Source: Mermis nigrescens | Lineage: Eukaryota; Nematoda; Enoplea; Mermithida; Mermithidae | NCBI GenBank assembly: GCA_036768485.1 | Contig: JAVLUZ010000150.1 | Coordinates: 1,688,164-1,752,163 of the forward strand | Reading direction: 5' to 3' | Length of the DNA: 64,000 nucleotides | Shown: positions 46,944-57,184 of the stretch, in pieces | How positions within the stretch are numbered: position 1 is the first letter of the stretch | How the letters are laid out: each line of letters opens with the position of its first letter | Program-made: the position numbers and the translations under genes | Notes under the pieces: generated by a model | What the model saw: only the letters and a program-made list of their open reading frames with translations | What the model was told of the DNA's origin: nothing | Databases searched by the model: none

Positions 46944-47658
46944 TCTATATATATTTGTGAAAGTTTGTTTGTATGTATGTCTGTATGTTTGTTCGGGGTT
47001 GGCTCCGGCTCCATAATAGTTGGTAGGCTGACGTTTTGGCCCGAGGTCAGCCTACCGGGAGAAGGATCCGTAGCGATATTTAGAATCGACCAATCACAGC
47101 CGTTCGCCCTGCACAGCAAGCGAAGCGGACTATGTCCCGACGCTATAAGTATAGGCGATTTCGGGAGATGTTTTTTCGGAATTTTTTAAAAATGGGCCCT
47201 ATCTTATAGCACAGGGCATGTTACACCGTCTACTATCTTATAGCACAAGTATATGTTATAAATAGCTGTAATCCTTTGCTACAATAAACTAAAAAATTTA
47301 AAACACCAAAAATATGGTTTGACCAAAAAATTTTTCAAAACTTCCCAAAACATCAAAAATATGGGTTTGACCAAAAAAATTTCCAGAACATCCTGAAACA
47401 TCAAAACTATGATTTCGGCTGAAGAATTTTAAAAACCATTCTGTAACGTCAAAAATATGGATTTGATCAAAAAAATGGTTGACAAAAAAACATTTTAAAA
47501 AAATCCAAAAAATCAAATATTGTTTTTACCAATAATTTCTTTAGAAATATCCTAAAAACATCAGAAGTCCCGAAAATTAAAAAATACAAGAGACATCTCA
47601 ATTCCAAATAGCTATCAGGCCTAAGTTCAGCCCGGGCAACACCGGGCAGCTCAGCTAG
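46944..47658 (+). mobile_element. Non-autonomous Helitron, 715 bp, inserted between A and T
   Basis: Starts TCTATATATATTTGTG and ends CTCAGCTAG, preceded near the 3' end by a GCCCGG...CCGGGC hairpin (about 47631-47648). Insertion is exactly between A (46943) and T (47659) with no TSD; deleting it restores the E motif 'ctacatatcttta'. Helitrons have 5' TC, 3' CTRR with a hairpin and A^T targets. A degenerate tandem of about 60 bp ('aaaaatatgg.tttgacc') fills 47300-47500. No Rep/helicase coding. Confidence 0.93.
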
Positions 47659-48149
47659 TATCTTTATAATGGCAGAGATTGCATTTTAAGAGGAAAAATT
47701 TCAAATTTTATGGCGCTTCAAGCCGTTTCAAGACGATTCTTAGTGATTTTTGCCCTTAGAGACCCAGAAATTAGGTAATCAAAAGTCGAACAACTCTGTT
47801 TTTACCACACTAAAGTCGCTACTCTATCATATTATAGTACCCAAGAATTTCTGTGTACAAAATGTTCAAAGATTTTTGGGAAGACAAAACCTGTAAAAAG
47901 GTGTGAAATTCCCAAAATTTTCGGCGCTTTGCGCCGAAATGAGTAATTGTTTGTCCTATACAGGGGCGGATTTAAGGGGGGCAAGGGGGGCCCCATTGGT
48001 CAAAAATATTTGGCGAGATAAATAATGGATAAGCAATTTGCAATGATTTTTGGCAATCAGTAACCACAACTTCTCAAATTTTTTCGGCGCTGCGCGCCGG
48101 ATGATACCTATTAATGACATTTATTCACTTTCTTGGCGACATGGAAGCA

Positions 48150-48601
48150 CGTTTTTTTGTATTCGGCAAAGAACTTATATACCCGATGTACCAATACTTT
48201 TCGAGACCGTCTTTGTAGATGTACAAAGATTTTCGGGAAGACAAAAACTGCAAAAAGGGTCTGAAATTCGCGAAAGTTTTCGGCGCTTTGCGCCAAAAAG
48301 AGTAATTGTGTGTGCGTCATATGTATCTTTATTATAGCAGAAATCGCATTTCGAAATGAAAAATGTCAAATTTTTCGGCGCTTCGCGCCGTTTTAAGACG
48401 ATACTTAATGATTTTTGCTTTCATGAAACCGGGAATTAGCCAAAATATACTACCAAAGGTCAAACAACTCTGTCTTTACCACATTAAAGTCGCTACCGTA
48501 CTATATCATAGTACCCAAAAATTTGTGGGTACAAAATGTACAAAGACTTAGTGACCATCTTTGTATATGTACAAAACGACCTTGTACAAAAAACCATTGA
48601 C
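48150..48601. mobile_element. E-family MITE (E1), 452 bp, nested in D1
   Basis: Flanks TGGAAGCA and TGGAAGCC (7 of 8) derive from the D motif 'cctggaagccattttctg', which is rejoined on removal. Full E order with hairpins at about 48280 and 48380. Confidence 0.88.
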
Positions 48602-48995
48602 TGGAAGCCATTTTCTGTTCATGTAGGTTTCAAAACAATTTTAACAGCTATTTTTGCATAGTTTTCTTCTATTTTCAATTAAAAATTTCGATGTTTCGCT
48701 CAAATGCTATAAATACAGGAAATTAAGCAGTAAACCATGCTTCTAGACGTCTATCCGCCTTAATTTCACAAATTTTTCGGCGCTTCGCGCCAGATTTTTG
48801 TTAAAGTCAAAGAATTTTAATGATTTTTTCGCACAAAATTGGCTAACATTTTAAAATTTTTGGGAAAAATATTGCGTCAAGTGATTTTATGCAAAATTAT
48901 ACAATGTAAAACACCGAAAAAAACGCTATTTTTGCGCGTTAAGGGCAAATTTTTGGACCTACTTTTGACAGTTTTTGGAAAATTTTGGATACCGG

Positions 48996-50888
48996 CAGGG
49001 GCCGAAGCTTCGGCCGAAGCTGGGGTGTTTTCTTGCTTCGGCAAGGAAAAAAAGGCCGAAGGCCGAAGCTTTTTCGAGGCAGTTTTTTATTCGTATTAAA
49101 GTTTAGACAAAGTGCAATATATGTAACTAACCCACGACGACGCCATTTAGCTCAATTTATCTTCTAGTCACCTTAATTTTTGTTAAAATATGCTCACAAC
49201 AGTAACTTTGACTATATAAACAGCAAGCAATCATGTACTAATAGCAAAAGCTGACTCATCTAAGCATTATATCCGCTCCGCATCTGCCGCTCCGCATCTG
49301 ATTCCATTTCAGAAAAGATCGACTATGAATGAATCAATAGTGATCGCGAAAATGATGAGACACTTAAGGAAAAGCCACACCTTTATTCCTACATGTCTCA
49401 CATTTGAAGGCATGTCTTTGTTTACTCGAAATTCCAACGCCATCTTTGTACTTGTTGTATATAGTGTGTCTACTGTGTACCAGTGTTTTTTTAACAATGT
49501 CGGTTTGTACATGTACAAGGATGGTCCCAAAAAGCCTTTGTGTACATTTTGTACACGCAAATTTTTGTGTACTATATTATAGTACAGTAGCGATTTTAGT
49601 GTGGTAGAACAGGGTTTTCGATCTTTGATAGTGTATTTTAGCTAATTTATGGGTTTATGACTCCAAAAATTACTAAAAATTGTCTCAAAATGGGGCGGAG
49701 CGCCGAAAAATTTGACCTATTTTAATTCTAAATGCAAATTCTACCATTTTAAAGATATGTTGGACGAACAATTACTCATTTCAGCACGAAGCGCTGAAAA
49801 TTTTCGATAATTTTACACCTTATTACAGTTTTTGTCTTCCCAAAAATTTTTGTATATTCTGCACACACAAATTTTTGGGTACTAGAATATGGTACAGTAG
49901 CGATTTTAGTGTGTTGAAAACAGAGTTGTTCGACTTTTGGTAGTGTATTTTAGCTAATTTATGGGTCTCTAAGGGCAAAAATCACTAAGGATCGTCTTAA
50001 AACGGCGCGAAGCGCCGATAAATTTGACGTATTTCCTTTTGAAATGCAATTTCTGTCATTATAAAGATATATAGAACACACAATTACTCATTTCGCGCGT
50101 AGCGCCTGAAATTTTTGCGAATTTCAGACCTTTTTTGCAATTTTTGTCTTCCCGAAAATCTTTGTGCATGTACAAAGGCAGTCCTAAAAATCTTTGTACA
50201 TCGGGAAAAATCTGCCGAGTATAAAAAACACTTCTGTGTACCATTCTGTTTTGTATTAAATAATCGCTTCATGGTCGACGTGTTAACTTTCTTAAACTTC
50301 TGCATCTAATAATGGGAAGAAATCTCTATTTGCTTTTATGTCTACCTTACTTTTACAAATTTAAGTATCAGCATGAAAATTAGGAATTAATCAATTAATT
50401 GTTTTCATAATTCTCAAGAATTCCAGGCTTTATTCCTAATAATACATTATATTTTTTATATATTCAGGATACTGAATCTGATAGGGATGCTGCGGGTGCA
50501 CGTTTTTTGGAATAGCGGGTGCGGGCATCCGCTACATCCCTAGAATCTGATGATGATCAATACGTATTAGCTGCTGATATAGATGAAATGTCTAATAATG
50601 AAATCAGTGTTAATGAACAGAATTAATTGCGCTTTTGAATAAAATTTTTGCAATTAATGACACTGTTTCATTACTTCATATTCACTCCTGAAATATAATC
50701 AAGCTTAACTTTCATATTCATGACTCAATGCTCAATTCATTCTTCATACTAATCAGAATTAGACTAAAAAATTTGTACAGATTTCGGCCTTCGGCCTTCG
50801 GCCAAAGCTTCAGCCGAAGCTGAAGCAAGAGCTGGCCGAAGCTTCGGCTTCGGCCGAAGCAAAATATTGGAGCTTCGGTCGTTCACTG
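48996..50888. mobile_element. Element F: hAT-like with GAAGCC/TTCGGCC arrays, nested in D1
   Basis: CAGGGGCCGAAGCTTCGG left; right complemented CAGTGAACGACCGAAGC. Flanks GATACCGG and GATACCGA (7 of 8). Arrays of 'gccgaagcttcgg' lie at 49000-49080 and 50780-50880. It contains E2. No transposase. Confidence 0.87.
49481..50233. mobile_element. Dimeric E-family element (E2) in F, perfect TSD
   Basis: CAGTGTTTTTTTAACAATG ... AAAAAACACTT, perfect CTGTGTAC flanks (49473-49480 and 50234-50241). 753 bp, about 1.7 E units, fused at about 49850 where 'cccaaaaatttttgtat' passes into 'attctgcacacacaaa'. Three GCGC hairpins remain (about 49694, 49789 and 50007), plus a variant at 50095. Confidence 0.9.
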
Positions 50889-51841
50889 GATACCGATCCC
50901 CCCTTAGAAAAATCCTAAATCCGCCACTGGTCCTATGTACATATATATCTTTAAAATAGCAGAATTTGCATTTAGAATGGAAAAATGCCAAATTTTTAGG
51001 CGCTTCGCGCCGTTTTGAGACAATTTTTAGTAATTTTTGGCGTGAGAAACCCATAAATTAGCTGAAATACTCTATCAAATATCGAAAACCCTGTTTTTCC
51101 ACACCTAAATCGCACTGTACTATATTATGGGCTGCAAGAACTGCTATAGACAACTCGTTAGCATCATTGAAAAAGAAATTTTGATTGTTCCAAAACGTTT
51201 CGTGTAGTATTTGCATTTGTTTGATTAGAAGTTGCTTGTGCCTTATCCTTTTTCATGTTCTTATCATGACACTTCTGCATATATAGTGTGCGTTTAAAGC
51301 ATGATTTAAAACATGGAATTGTCCATAAATCTCCCGGGAAACCCGGGAAAAACCTGGGAAATTTATTTTGGGAAGTCAGTGGCCACCCTGTATTGACCTA
51401 GTTATTGTCCATTTTATTTGCATAAAATAATTGTCACCTTTAAACAGTAAGTCCGTACGACAATGCACCAATTACGAGAAGCAGTTGCATGGAAAACTTT
51501 AACATTAACAAATTTGCTGATGCTCCCCATCAAATCGTGAAGTGCTTATTTAAGCATTTCAGCCACCTCGCCTTTTCATATTCTAATTTTACAAAATTTT
51601 CACATTCATAATTTTAAATATATTAAGTTTGTTTTTATTTTATTAATTTTTTATATATTTATCATTTTTGATATGTTCCAGGCAGCAAGCAGACTTTTAC
51701 AAAAATTAACTGGCTAGGAACGTATTTTAGTGAAATTTTGCACCGTAAAAAGGCATAATGGGTCTAGAGGGACCCACCCACCCTTTTGGCTGGAAGCTGG
51801 ATGGGGCGACCCGTCAGCCATTGCCCGGGTATGCTGTTAAG

Positions 51842-51893
51842 CCATCAGATGTTTTGAACGTCTTTTGTGATGGTCTGGTGAAGGAGCACATCT
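51842..51893 (+). pseudogene. CR1-X ORF1, short middle segment between N and P
   Basis: These 52 bases continue the ORF1 frame from 39261 (PSDVLNVFCDGLVKEHI), matching LSDVIRVFHDGPIHDN in CR1-Y ORF1. The segment ends where element P begins. Confidence 0.8.
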
Positions 51894-54267
51894 GGGTACG
51901 GTTGCTCGACTCGACCATTAACTAATGTTTACCTTAACGTTAATGGTCACCTTAACACAACCATTATATTAATGGTCAGGTTAAGTCCGATTTCCATCTT
52001 AACGGAACCATTGAAAAAACCGGGTTGCTCGACTCAACCATTAAGCTCAACTTTAAGGGAAGTCTAATGGTCGATTCAAACTTCGGTTGCTGGACTCCAC
52101 CTTAGTGCAGCCATTAATTAAAGCTCAGTTTTTTAATGTCTACCTTAAAAGCGGTTGCTCGACTGAAACCTCAACGCTCCCATTACGCGTTTAATGGTTT
52201 CTTTAAGGTAAATTGGGTTGGTGGGCTTCACCTTAACGACTTTAATGGTTTTGTTAAGGTTCATTCTTTAAGGTAGGTCGAGAGCTACATTAACAAACTC
52301 ATTGATTGTTTTTCACATTGAAAAATGGCGCTTATTCCTATCGTTCCGATTTTTAATATTATGACAAGTTCTCGCCGATTCGAAGTCAAAAGAAGTCCTT
52401 TGACTAATTTCAATGACGACGAATTTTATGACCGATTTAGATTTAGCAAGTTATCCTTAATACTGAAGATTTCATAGCAATAATATTAGTTTATCCTTTT
52501 TTCTAGTTGCATACAAGGCGACTATGAGCGCTGCCTACTGACAATGCGAATTGCAGAAAAATGGTTGATACAAACCTCAGCTTTACGTAAATAGAAATTT
52601 TTCAACTATTAAATTTTTCCAACTACATAATTTTATGACAATTAAAACGCGGTTCCTATAGAGACTTCATGTATGCAATTATCGTTTTCACGAGATAACT
52701 CAATGATTACATTTCACACTTAAAAAGCAGAGCTCCTTTCATTATTCTTTTATTTAATAATATGATACATGCTCGTCGATCCACTGTCAAATGAAATCCA
52801 TTGGTTCATTTTAATGACAATAAATTTGAATAAAGATTTTATTCGGGTATAGAAAAAACCCAGATTTGAAAATTTTGAATTTTGGGTTTTCGGGTTTTTT
52901 TTGTTGATTTTTTAGGTTTTTGTGCTTTATTGGGGTTTTATTGGGTTTTTTAATGGAAATGACATCTAGAGCTACATAAAGTAGCTATGAATACTCCAAC
53001 AGCTGCAAGACACGAGACAAACAGAGCAACAACTTTATCCAGCTAATTTTGAAATCCAACAACAAAATCGATCGTTCGCTGTGGTTGCCACATATATTTA
53101 TTTATCTTCCTCTTAAATGCTCGGACATTACCAGATTTTAATCAAAAAATGCACTGGCTTTCAAAAAATATCAGGAAATATAAAAATTGGTCGTACTCAG
53201 AAATGTGTAGGCTATTGAGGTGGCTGAATAAAAGCGCCCTGTTTTGCAGCATGGGATAACATTTGTGAACTAGGGGCTGAGGTTTTAGAGCAATGGCATT
53301 GTGTTGACCAGACTGTGATTGGTTGGCCTTTACTAGTCGAAGGAACAGCATAAAGCAAACAAAAAGAGATTGGAAATACAATTTGAATCACCTACAGTAT
53401 TTACTTCAGTCTATTTGGAAAATTGGTAACCTGTGGATAAAAAACCCAAAACCCAATGATTTTTTGCACCAAAAAAACCCACAAAAACCCAAAAAACCTA
53501 GATTAGAAAACCCAGCCTTGCCAACCCTGATTTTATTTGAGAACGAGTTTTTCAGTTGGCTTCTTCATTTTCTTTAGCTGTTGCCGAAAATGCGCTAAAA
53601 TCAAAATTGTATTTCCCTATTTATATTTCTCTATTCTTTTAAATTTCCATATCATTGCAAGCAAGCAATTATGTTTTACCCAGACTAACGAGCATTTCAT
53701 TTATTTTCCTAATTAAGTGTATCGCTGTCACTGCAATCCATTATCAGCCGAATTCGAACCAACACCAAAAGTCAAGCGTTAAATGAGAAAAATAAAAGAA
53801 AATTCAAATTTTAAATGACTATGGTTCTCAACGTTTTATATCTATGTATTTTAACCAAAACATTTAAATTCTCATGAAATGCGTGTGAACTTAACACAAC
53901 CATTAAACTTCCCTTAATGCAACCATTAAACTTCCCTCAACGCAACCATTAAGCTTACCTAAACGCTACCATTAGATTTCCCTTGATACCTGCAGCCATT
54001 AAAGGTTTTTGTTAATGGTTTCTTTAATGGTACCCTTAAACTTCCCTTAACAAATGCTCGACCAATAATTAATGGTGAAGTCGAGCAACCCGAATTTCTC
54101 GAACCTTAATGAAACCATTAGTTAAGGTTTTACCTTAACATTAATGGTTTTGTTAAGGGAATCTTAATGGTCGTTGGCGTTAAGGTGGAGTCAAGCAACC
54201 AGCCGACCATTAAAAATTAATTTTTAATGGTTAGCCTTTATTAAGGTGAAGTCGAGCAACCGGGCCC
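51894..54267. mobile_element. Element P: 2.4-kb ISL2EU/Harbinger-like TIR element with TTAAGG arrays
   Basis: TIRs GGGTACGGTTGCTCGACT and, complemented, GGGCCCGGTTGCTCGACT match 16 of 18. Subterminal regions (51910-52290 and 53885-54245) are packed with alternating 'attaatggtt' and 'ccttaacg' motifs in both orientations. No 8-bp TSD exists; deletion joins the CR1-X ORF1 frame exactly (KEHI to LMFLKVICAS). The GGGCCC terminus and lack of a long TSD resemble Harbinger/ISL2EU-type MITEs, by recollection of that group. It contains Q. Confidence 0.78.
52844..53529. mobile_element. Element Q: AACCCA/TGGGTTTT-rich, perfect 8-bp TSD, in P
   Basis: Left CGGGTATAGAAAAAACCCAG, right complemented CAGGGTTGGCAAGG; perfect ATTTTATT flanks (52836-52843 and 53530-53537). 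The ends carry repeated 'gggtttt' and 'aaaaccca' tracts. 686 bp; the open frames inside are not conserved. Confidence 0.82.
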
Positions 54268-54420
54268 TGATGTTTCTCAAGGTCATTTGTGCTTCTAGCC
54301 ACATAAAGACGAATTTTATAAACTTTATCAACAAGATTGTGAAGCCAGTCTCTACTTGCCACAACCTACGAGCTTGACCCGATCTAACCTACAAACAGTA
54401 GCACAATGCATGTAAAATTT
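54268..54420 (+). pseudogene. CR1-X ORF1, C-terminal part
   Basis: Continues the frame after P: FLKVICASSHIKTNFINFIN, aligning with FVKVCLTSAQARHHFISLIN of CR1-Y. Stops at about 54372; the exact end is uncertain. Confidence 0.7.
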
Positions 54421-56565
54421 AATTGACTAGAATGCCTTTCCAAATTCTAGCTCTGCAAACAAATTATGCTCTATTTTGTTTAATTCATGCAATTTTATGT
54501 AACAAAATTGTGAATTTGCATATGCTTTTGAGTTCTTACATTTACAATTTGATTTTTATCACTGAAACATGGTTGAGATACTTATAGTGATTCTTTGTTA
54601 GTTGTAAATTTTAGCTATTTGGTTTTTAATAAAAGATTGTGAACTTGGGGCAGTGAGATCTGCATTATCTACAAAGTGAATTTGTGTCTGATGTTATTTA
54701 GTGCTTCTCCAATTATGTTGCCGAAATTATTGCCTGTGATCTCTTTATAGGTTCAACTGCATATAGGTTTATTTTGTGTTACAGACCTCCTATTTCCTTT
54801 CTGCAAGATAAACAAAAGCAAGATTTCTTGCATCTTTTGAATACATTGTTTGACTGTAGTAAACCTCTTATTGTTTTATGAGATTTTAATTTACCAGGTA
54901 TTGAATAGCACCAGGCACGTAGCTATGGGGGAATGGGGGGCCGGACAAACCAAAATTCAGAGAAAAACGGAAGAATAGCTTTTTTCATACGTTATTTTGT
55001 GCTATTTCTGGCTTAGACCCCCCAAATTGGTATTGGTCCCCCACCAAAATAGAGGGCCAGCTATGTGCCTGAATAGCGCAATGTATTGTCAGAAAACGGT
55101 ATATGTCTTTCAGTTTCTTTGAAATCCTTAATATTTTTGGACTACATCAACACATACATATATCACCCTAAATTGAGTCATATATAATATATTAGATTTA
55201 ATATCTTTGGGTCCTATATAATATAATGGATTGTTGATTGCAAACAAAACCTACCTTTTGCTTCAAATGATCATGATTCTGTTAATTTTAAAATTGTATT
55301 ACGGTTTAAAGTCAGGCAACAAGTTTCAAATATAATTTTGTGAGAGCTGTACTTTTCTTGGTACTATGCAATGGCCACTAATATTTTCTACTTGTGTGAC
55401 AATAGTTGGTTTTTATAATTTTTTATCAGTGATGCAATATCTCATACTCTTTTGTTCCTTTTCCCAACCTTATAGACTTAATAAATATCCTAAAAAGTAG
55501 GACGACTGTTGTCTAAAAAAATTAAAATTCTGGAGGGAATCTGAAATTGTTTCAATGTTTAGAAAAACTTACTCTAAATGCAGTAGAATTGTCAGGAGAG
55601 CTATTAAGGAATATTGTTGTGTACAGGAATGCAAGTTGTTGAAAAAAGGTTTATTGTTTTATCAATAATTTAAAAAATCCATTTAACAGTATATATACTC
55701 GTACCTGGTCTAGTTCTTGCTGAATCCATTATTACTTCAGATTTGAAAAAAGCAGTTTTTAACAATTTCTTCTGCATCAGTGTTCCTGTTGACAATGACC
55801 TTCCTGTTGATACCAAAAACTTAGTATACAAAGATATAATTGATGTTAAGGTAGACTTTGGTTCTGAATCTGTACTAAATTCTATTTAAAACCTTAAGCA
55901 GACTTTATCTTCTGGGCCTGATGCTTTTTGTTCTTATTCCATCAATTGTGTTTATTTCTACTTGAGCCACTTAGTTCTATTCTTTGAAGTTTCTTACAGA
56001 AGTGATGAAAATTATGGATCATATTGTAAAATTATGGAGCATATTATAAACAAAGCCCAAATTGTTTTTTTAAGTCCAAAACTGATTTCTTTACATGCCA
56101 CTTTGGTTTTCAAAAAGGTAAATCATAGGTTAAATCACTTTTTGCATATGCATCTCTTCCTATTGATCTTGTTTATGTTTATTTAAGCAAAGCTTTTGAC
56201 CCTGTTAACTCTAAATTGATCAAAAAGTTGATGCATTATGGGATAAATGGAATGCTATTAAAATAGTTGATTTCCTTTTTGACAAATCTTTCTCAAATAG
56301 GTTAAAATTTGTGAAGCTTTGTTTGATCGGAAACCAGTTATCAGTGGTGTATCTCAAGGTAGCGTTTTAAAACCCTCATTGTTTCTGTTGTCTGTAAACA
56401 ATTTTGCTAAAGCTGTTCAGCATAGTAAAGTTTTTCTTTCTTTGCGGATGATTAGAAGCTTTTTAATCTTTCTCAGAATCATAATTTGCTGCAAAAAGAT
56501 ATACATAAGCTGGTTTCTTGGTTTGAAGAAAACCAATTAAGCATATCTCTTCCTAAATTTTTGAA
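54420..56565 (+). pseudogene. CR1-X ORF2, endonuclease and reverse transcriptase, decayed
   Basis: Frames are broken by many stops but motifs remain in order. The AP-endonuclease part has FITETWL (about 54556) and, after YRPPISFLQDKQ, a DFNLPGIE motif at about 54887, cut by an A element at 54912. The RT part has FGFQKGKS (about 56105), LSKAFDPVN (about 56185) and GVSQGSVLKPSLFLL (56345-56390), then WFEENQLSISLPKF at 56515-56560, where BB begins. Order and spacing match CR1-Y ORF2. The copy is more decayed than CR1-Y. Confidence 0.82.
54912..55071. mobile_element. A-family MITE (A3), 160 bp, in CR1-X endonuclease
   Basis: CAGGCACGTAGCT ... AGCTATGTGCCTG with flanks AATAGCAC and AATAGCGC (7 of 8). 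It interrupts CR1-X right after the DFNLPGIE codons. Confidence 0.88.
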
Positions 56566-56579
56566 CCCAGAAAATAAAA

Positions 56580-57180
56580 AATGGAAAATTTTCCACTTTC
56601 GAATTTTTCCACTAAAATGGTTCTTTTATAACAGATTAAGCTAAAATCGTAGATATTTTCATATCTTTGATCGAAAATACGTATCCACGGCCAAGATGAA
56701 AAATTGCCAGAAAATGTAAAAATGGGCAAAAGCTGGAAAATGGAAAACGGTAAATTTTTTCATTTAGCAATTTTCTCACTAAAATTGGTTCTTTTATGAA
56801 ATATTAAGCTGAATTGCGGATATTTTGATTTCTTCAGTCGAAATTTTGTTCCCATGGCCAAGATAGAAAATCGCACACAAATGGAAAAAATCAGAAAAAG
56901 GCAAAAAATGGGACAAGGAAATGGGAAATGAAAAATTTTTTATCTCCGAATTTTCTCCACTGAAATGGTCCTTTATGAAGATTAAGCTAAAATTGTGGAT
57001 ATCCTCATGTCTTTAATTGAAATTTCAATTCCATAACTAAGCTGAAAAATCGCCAGAAAATGGAAAAACGGGTAAAACCCGGAAAATTGAGACTGGAAGC
57101 GGAAATGGAAATTTACATTTTCGGATTTTTTCATCGAAATAGTTCTTTTAAGAAAGAAAAAAGTAAGCTAAAATCGGGAT
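56580..57180. repeat. Tandem repeat, about 185-bp unit, about three copies
   Basis: Each unit has 'tttttccactaaaatggttcttttat', 'agattaagctaaaat.g.gatatt', 'gaaa...cc.tggccaagatgaaaa' and 'atggaaaaacggg'. Units start near 56600, 56770, 56945 and 57120. Confidence 0.8.
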
Positions 57181-57184
57181 ATTT

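Larger units (their letters stand above)
47961..50929. mobile_element. D-family element (D1) hosting E1 and F, 3 kb
   Basis: CAGGGGCGGATTTAAGGGG at the left, ...AAATCCGCCACTG at the right, flanks GTCCTATA and GTCCTATG (7 of 8). It is interrupted at 48150-48601 by E1 and at 48996-50888 by F; without them D1 is about 620 bp like D3. Confidence 0.88.
46776..51131. mobile_element. E-family element (E3), dimeric, hosting Helitron and D1
   Basis: Starts CAGTGTTTTTTTGTACTCGG. E order runs to 46943, resumes at 47659 after the Helitron, passes a fused unit junction at about 47871 ('aaaatgttcaaagatttttggg'), is broken again by D1 at 47961, and resumes at 50930 to about 51131. The right end is degraded. 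Confidence 0.7.
46295..51390. mobile_element. Element U: hAT-like with CCCGGGAAAA motifs, 5.1 kb with contents
   Basis: CAGGGTGGCACTCACCCGG at the left; '...gtggccaccctg' at the right (complement CAGGGTGGCCAC). Repeated 'acccgggaaaa' motifs lie inside both ends (46315-46370 and 51333-51360). Flanks ATATTGAC and GTATTGAC match 7 of 8 if the terminal base is counted in the duplication. It contains Y4, E3, a Helitron, and D1 with E1 and F. Confidence 0.78.
39262..51833. mobile_element. Element N: 12.6-kb nested composite inside CR1-X ORF1
   Basis: Left CACACCTGGGCAATGCCCC, right complemented CATACCCGGGCAATGGC, flanked by perfect CTGTTAAG (39254-39261 and 51834-51841). Removing it with one TSD restores the CR1-X reading frame from ...KKASSVK to PSDVLNVF. 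N's own sequence is about 2.4 kb (39262-40710, 45764-46294, 51391-51833); the rest is L and U with their contents. It contains the ACCCACC minisatellite. N2 (13467-13695) is a short relative. No transposase frame. Confidence 0.9.

Noticed and set aside
1250..51005. GCGC hairpins as bacterial-type terminators or operators
   Set aside because: The window has animal retrotransposon families and Helitron/hAT-like elements; the hairpins sit within MITEs with no adjacent operons.
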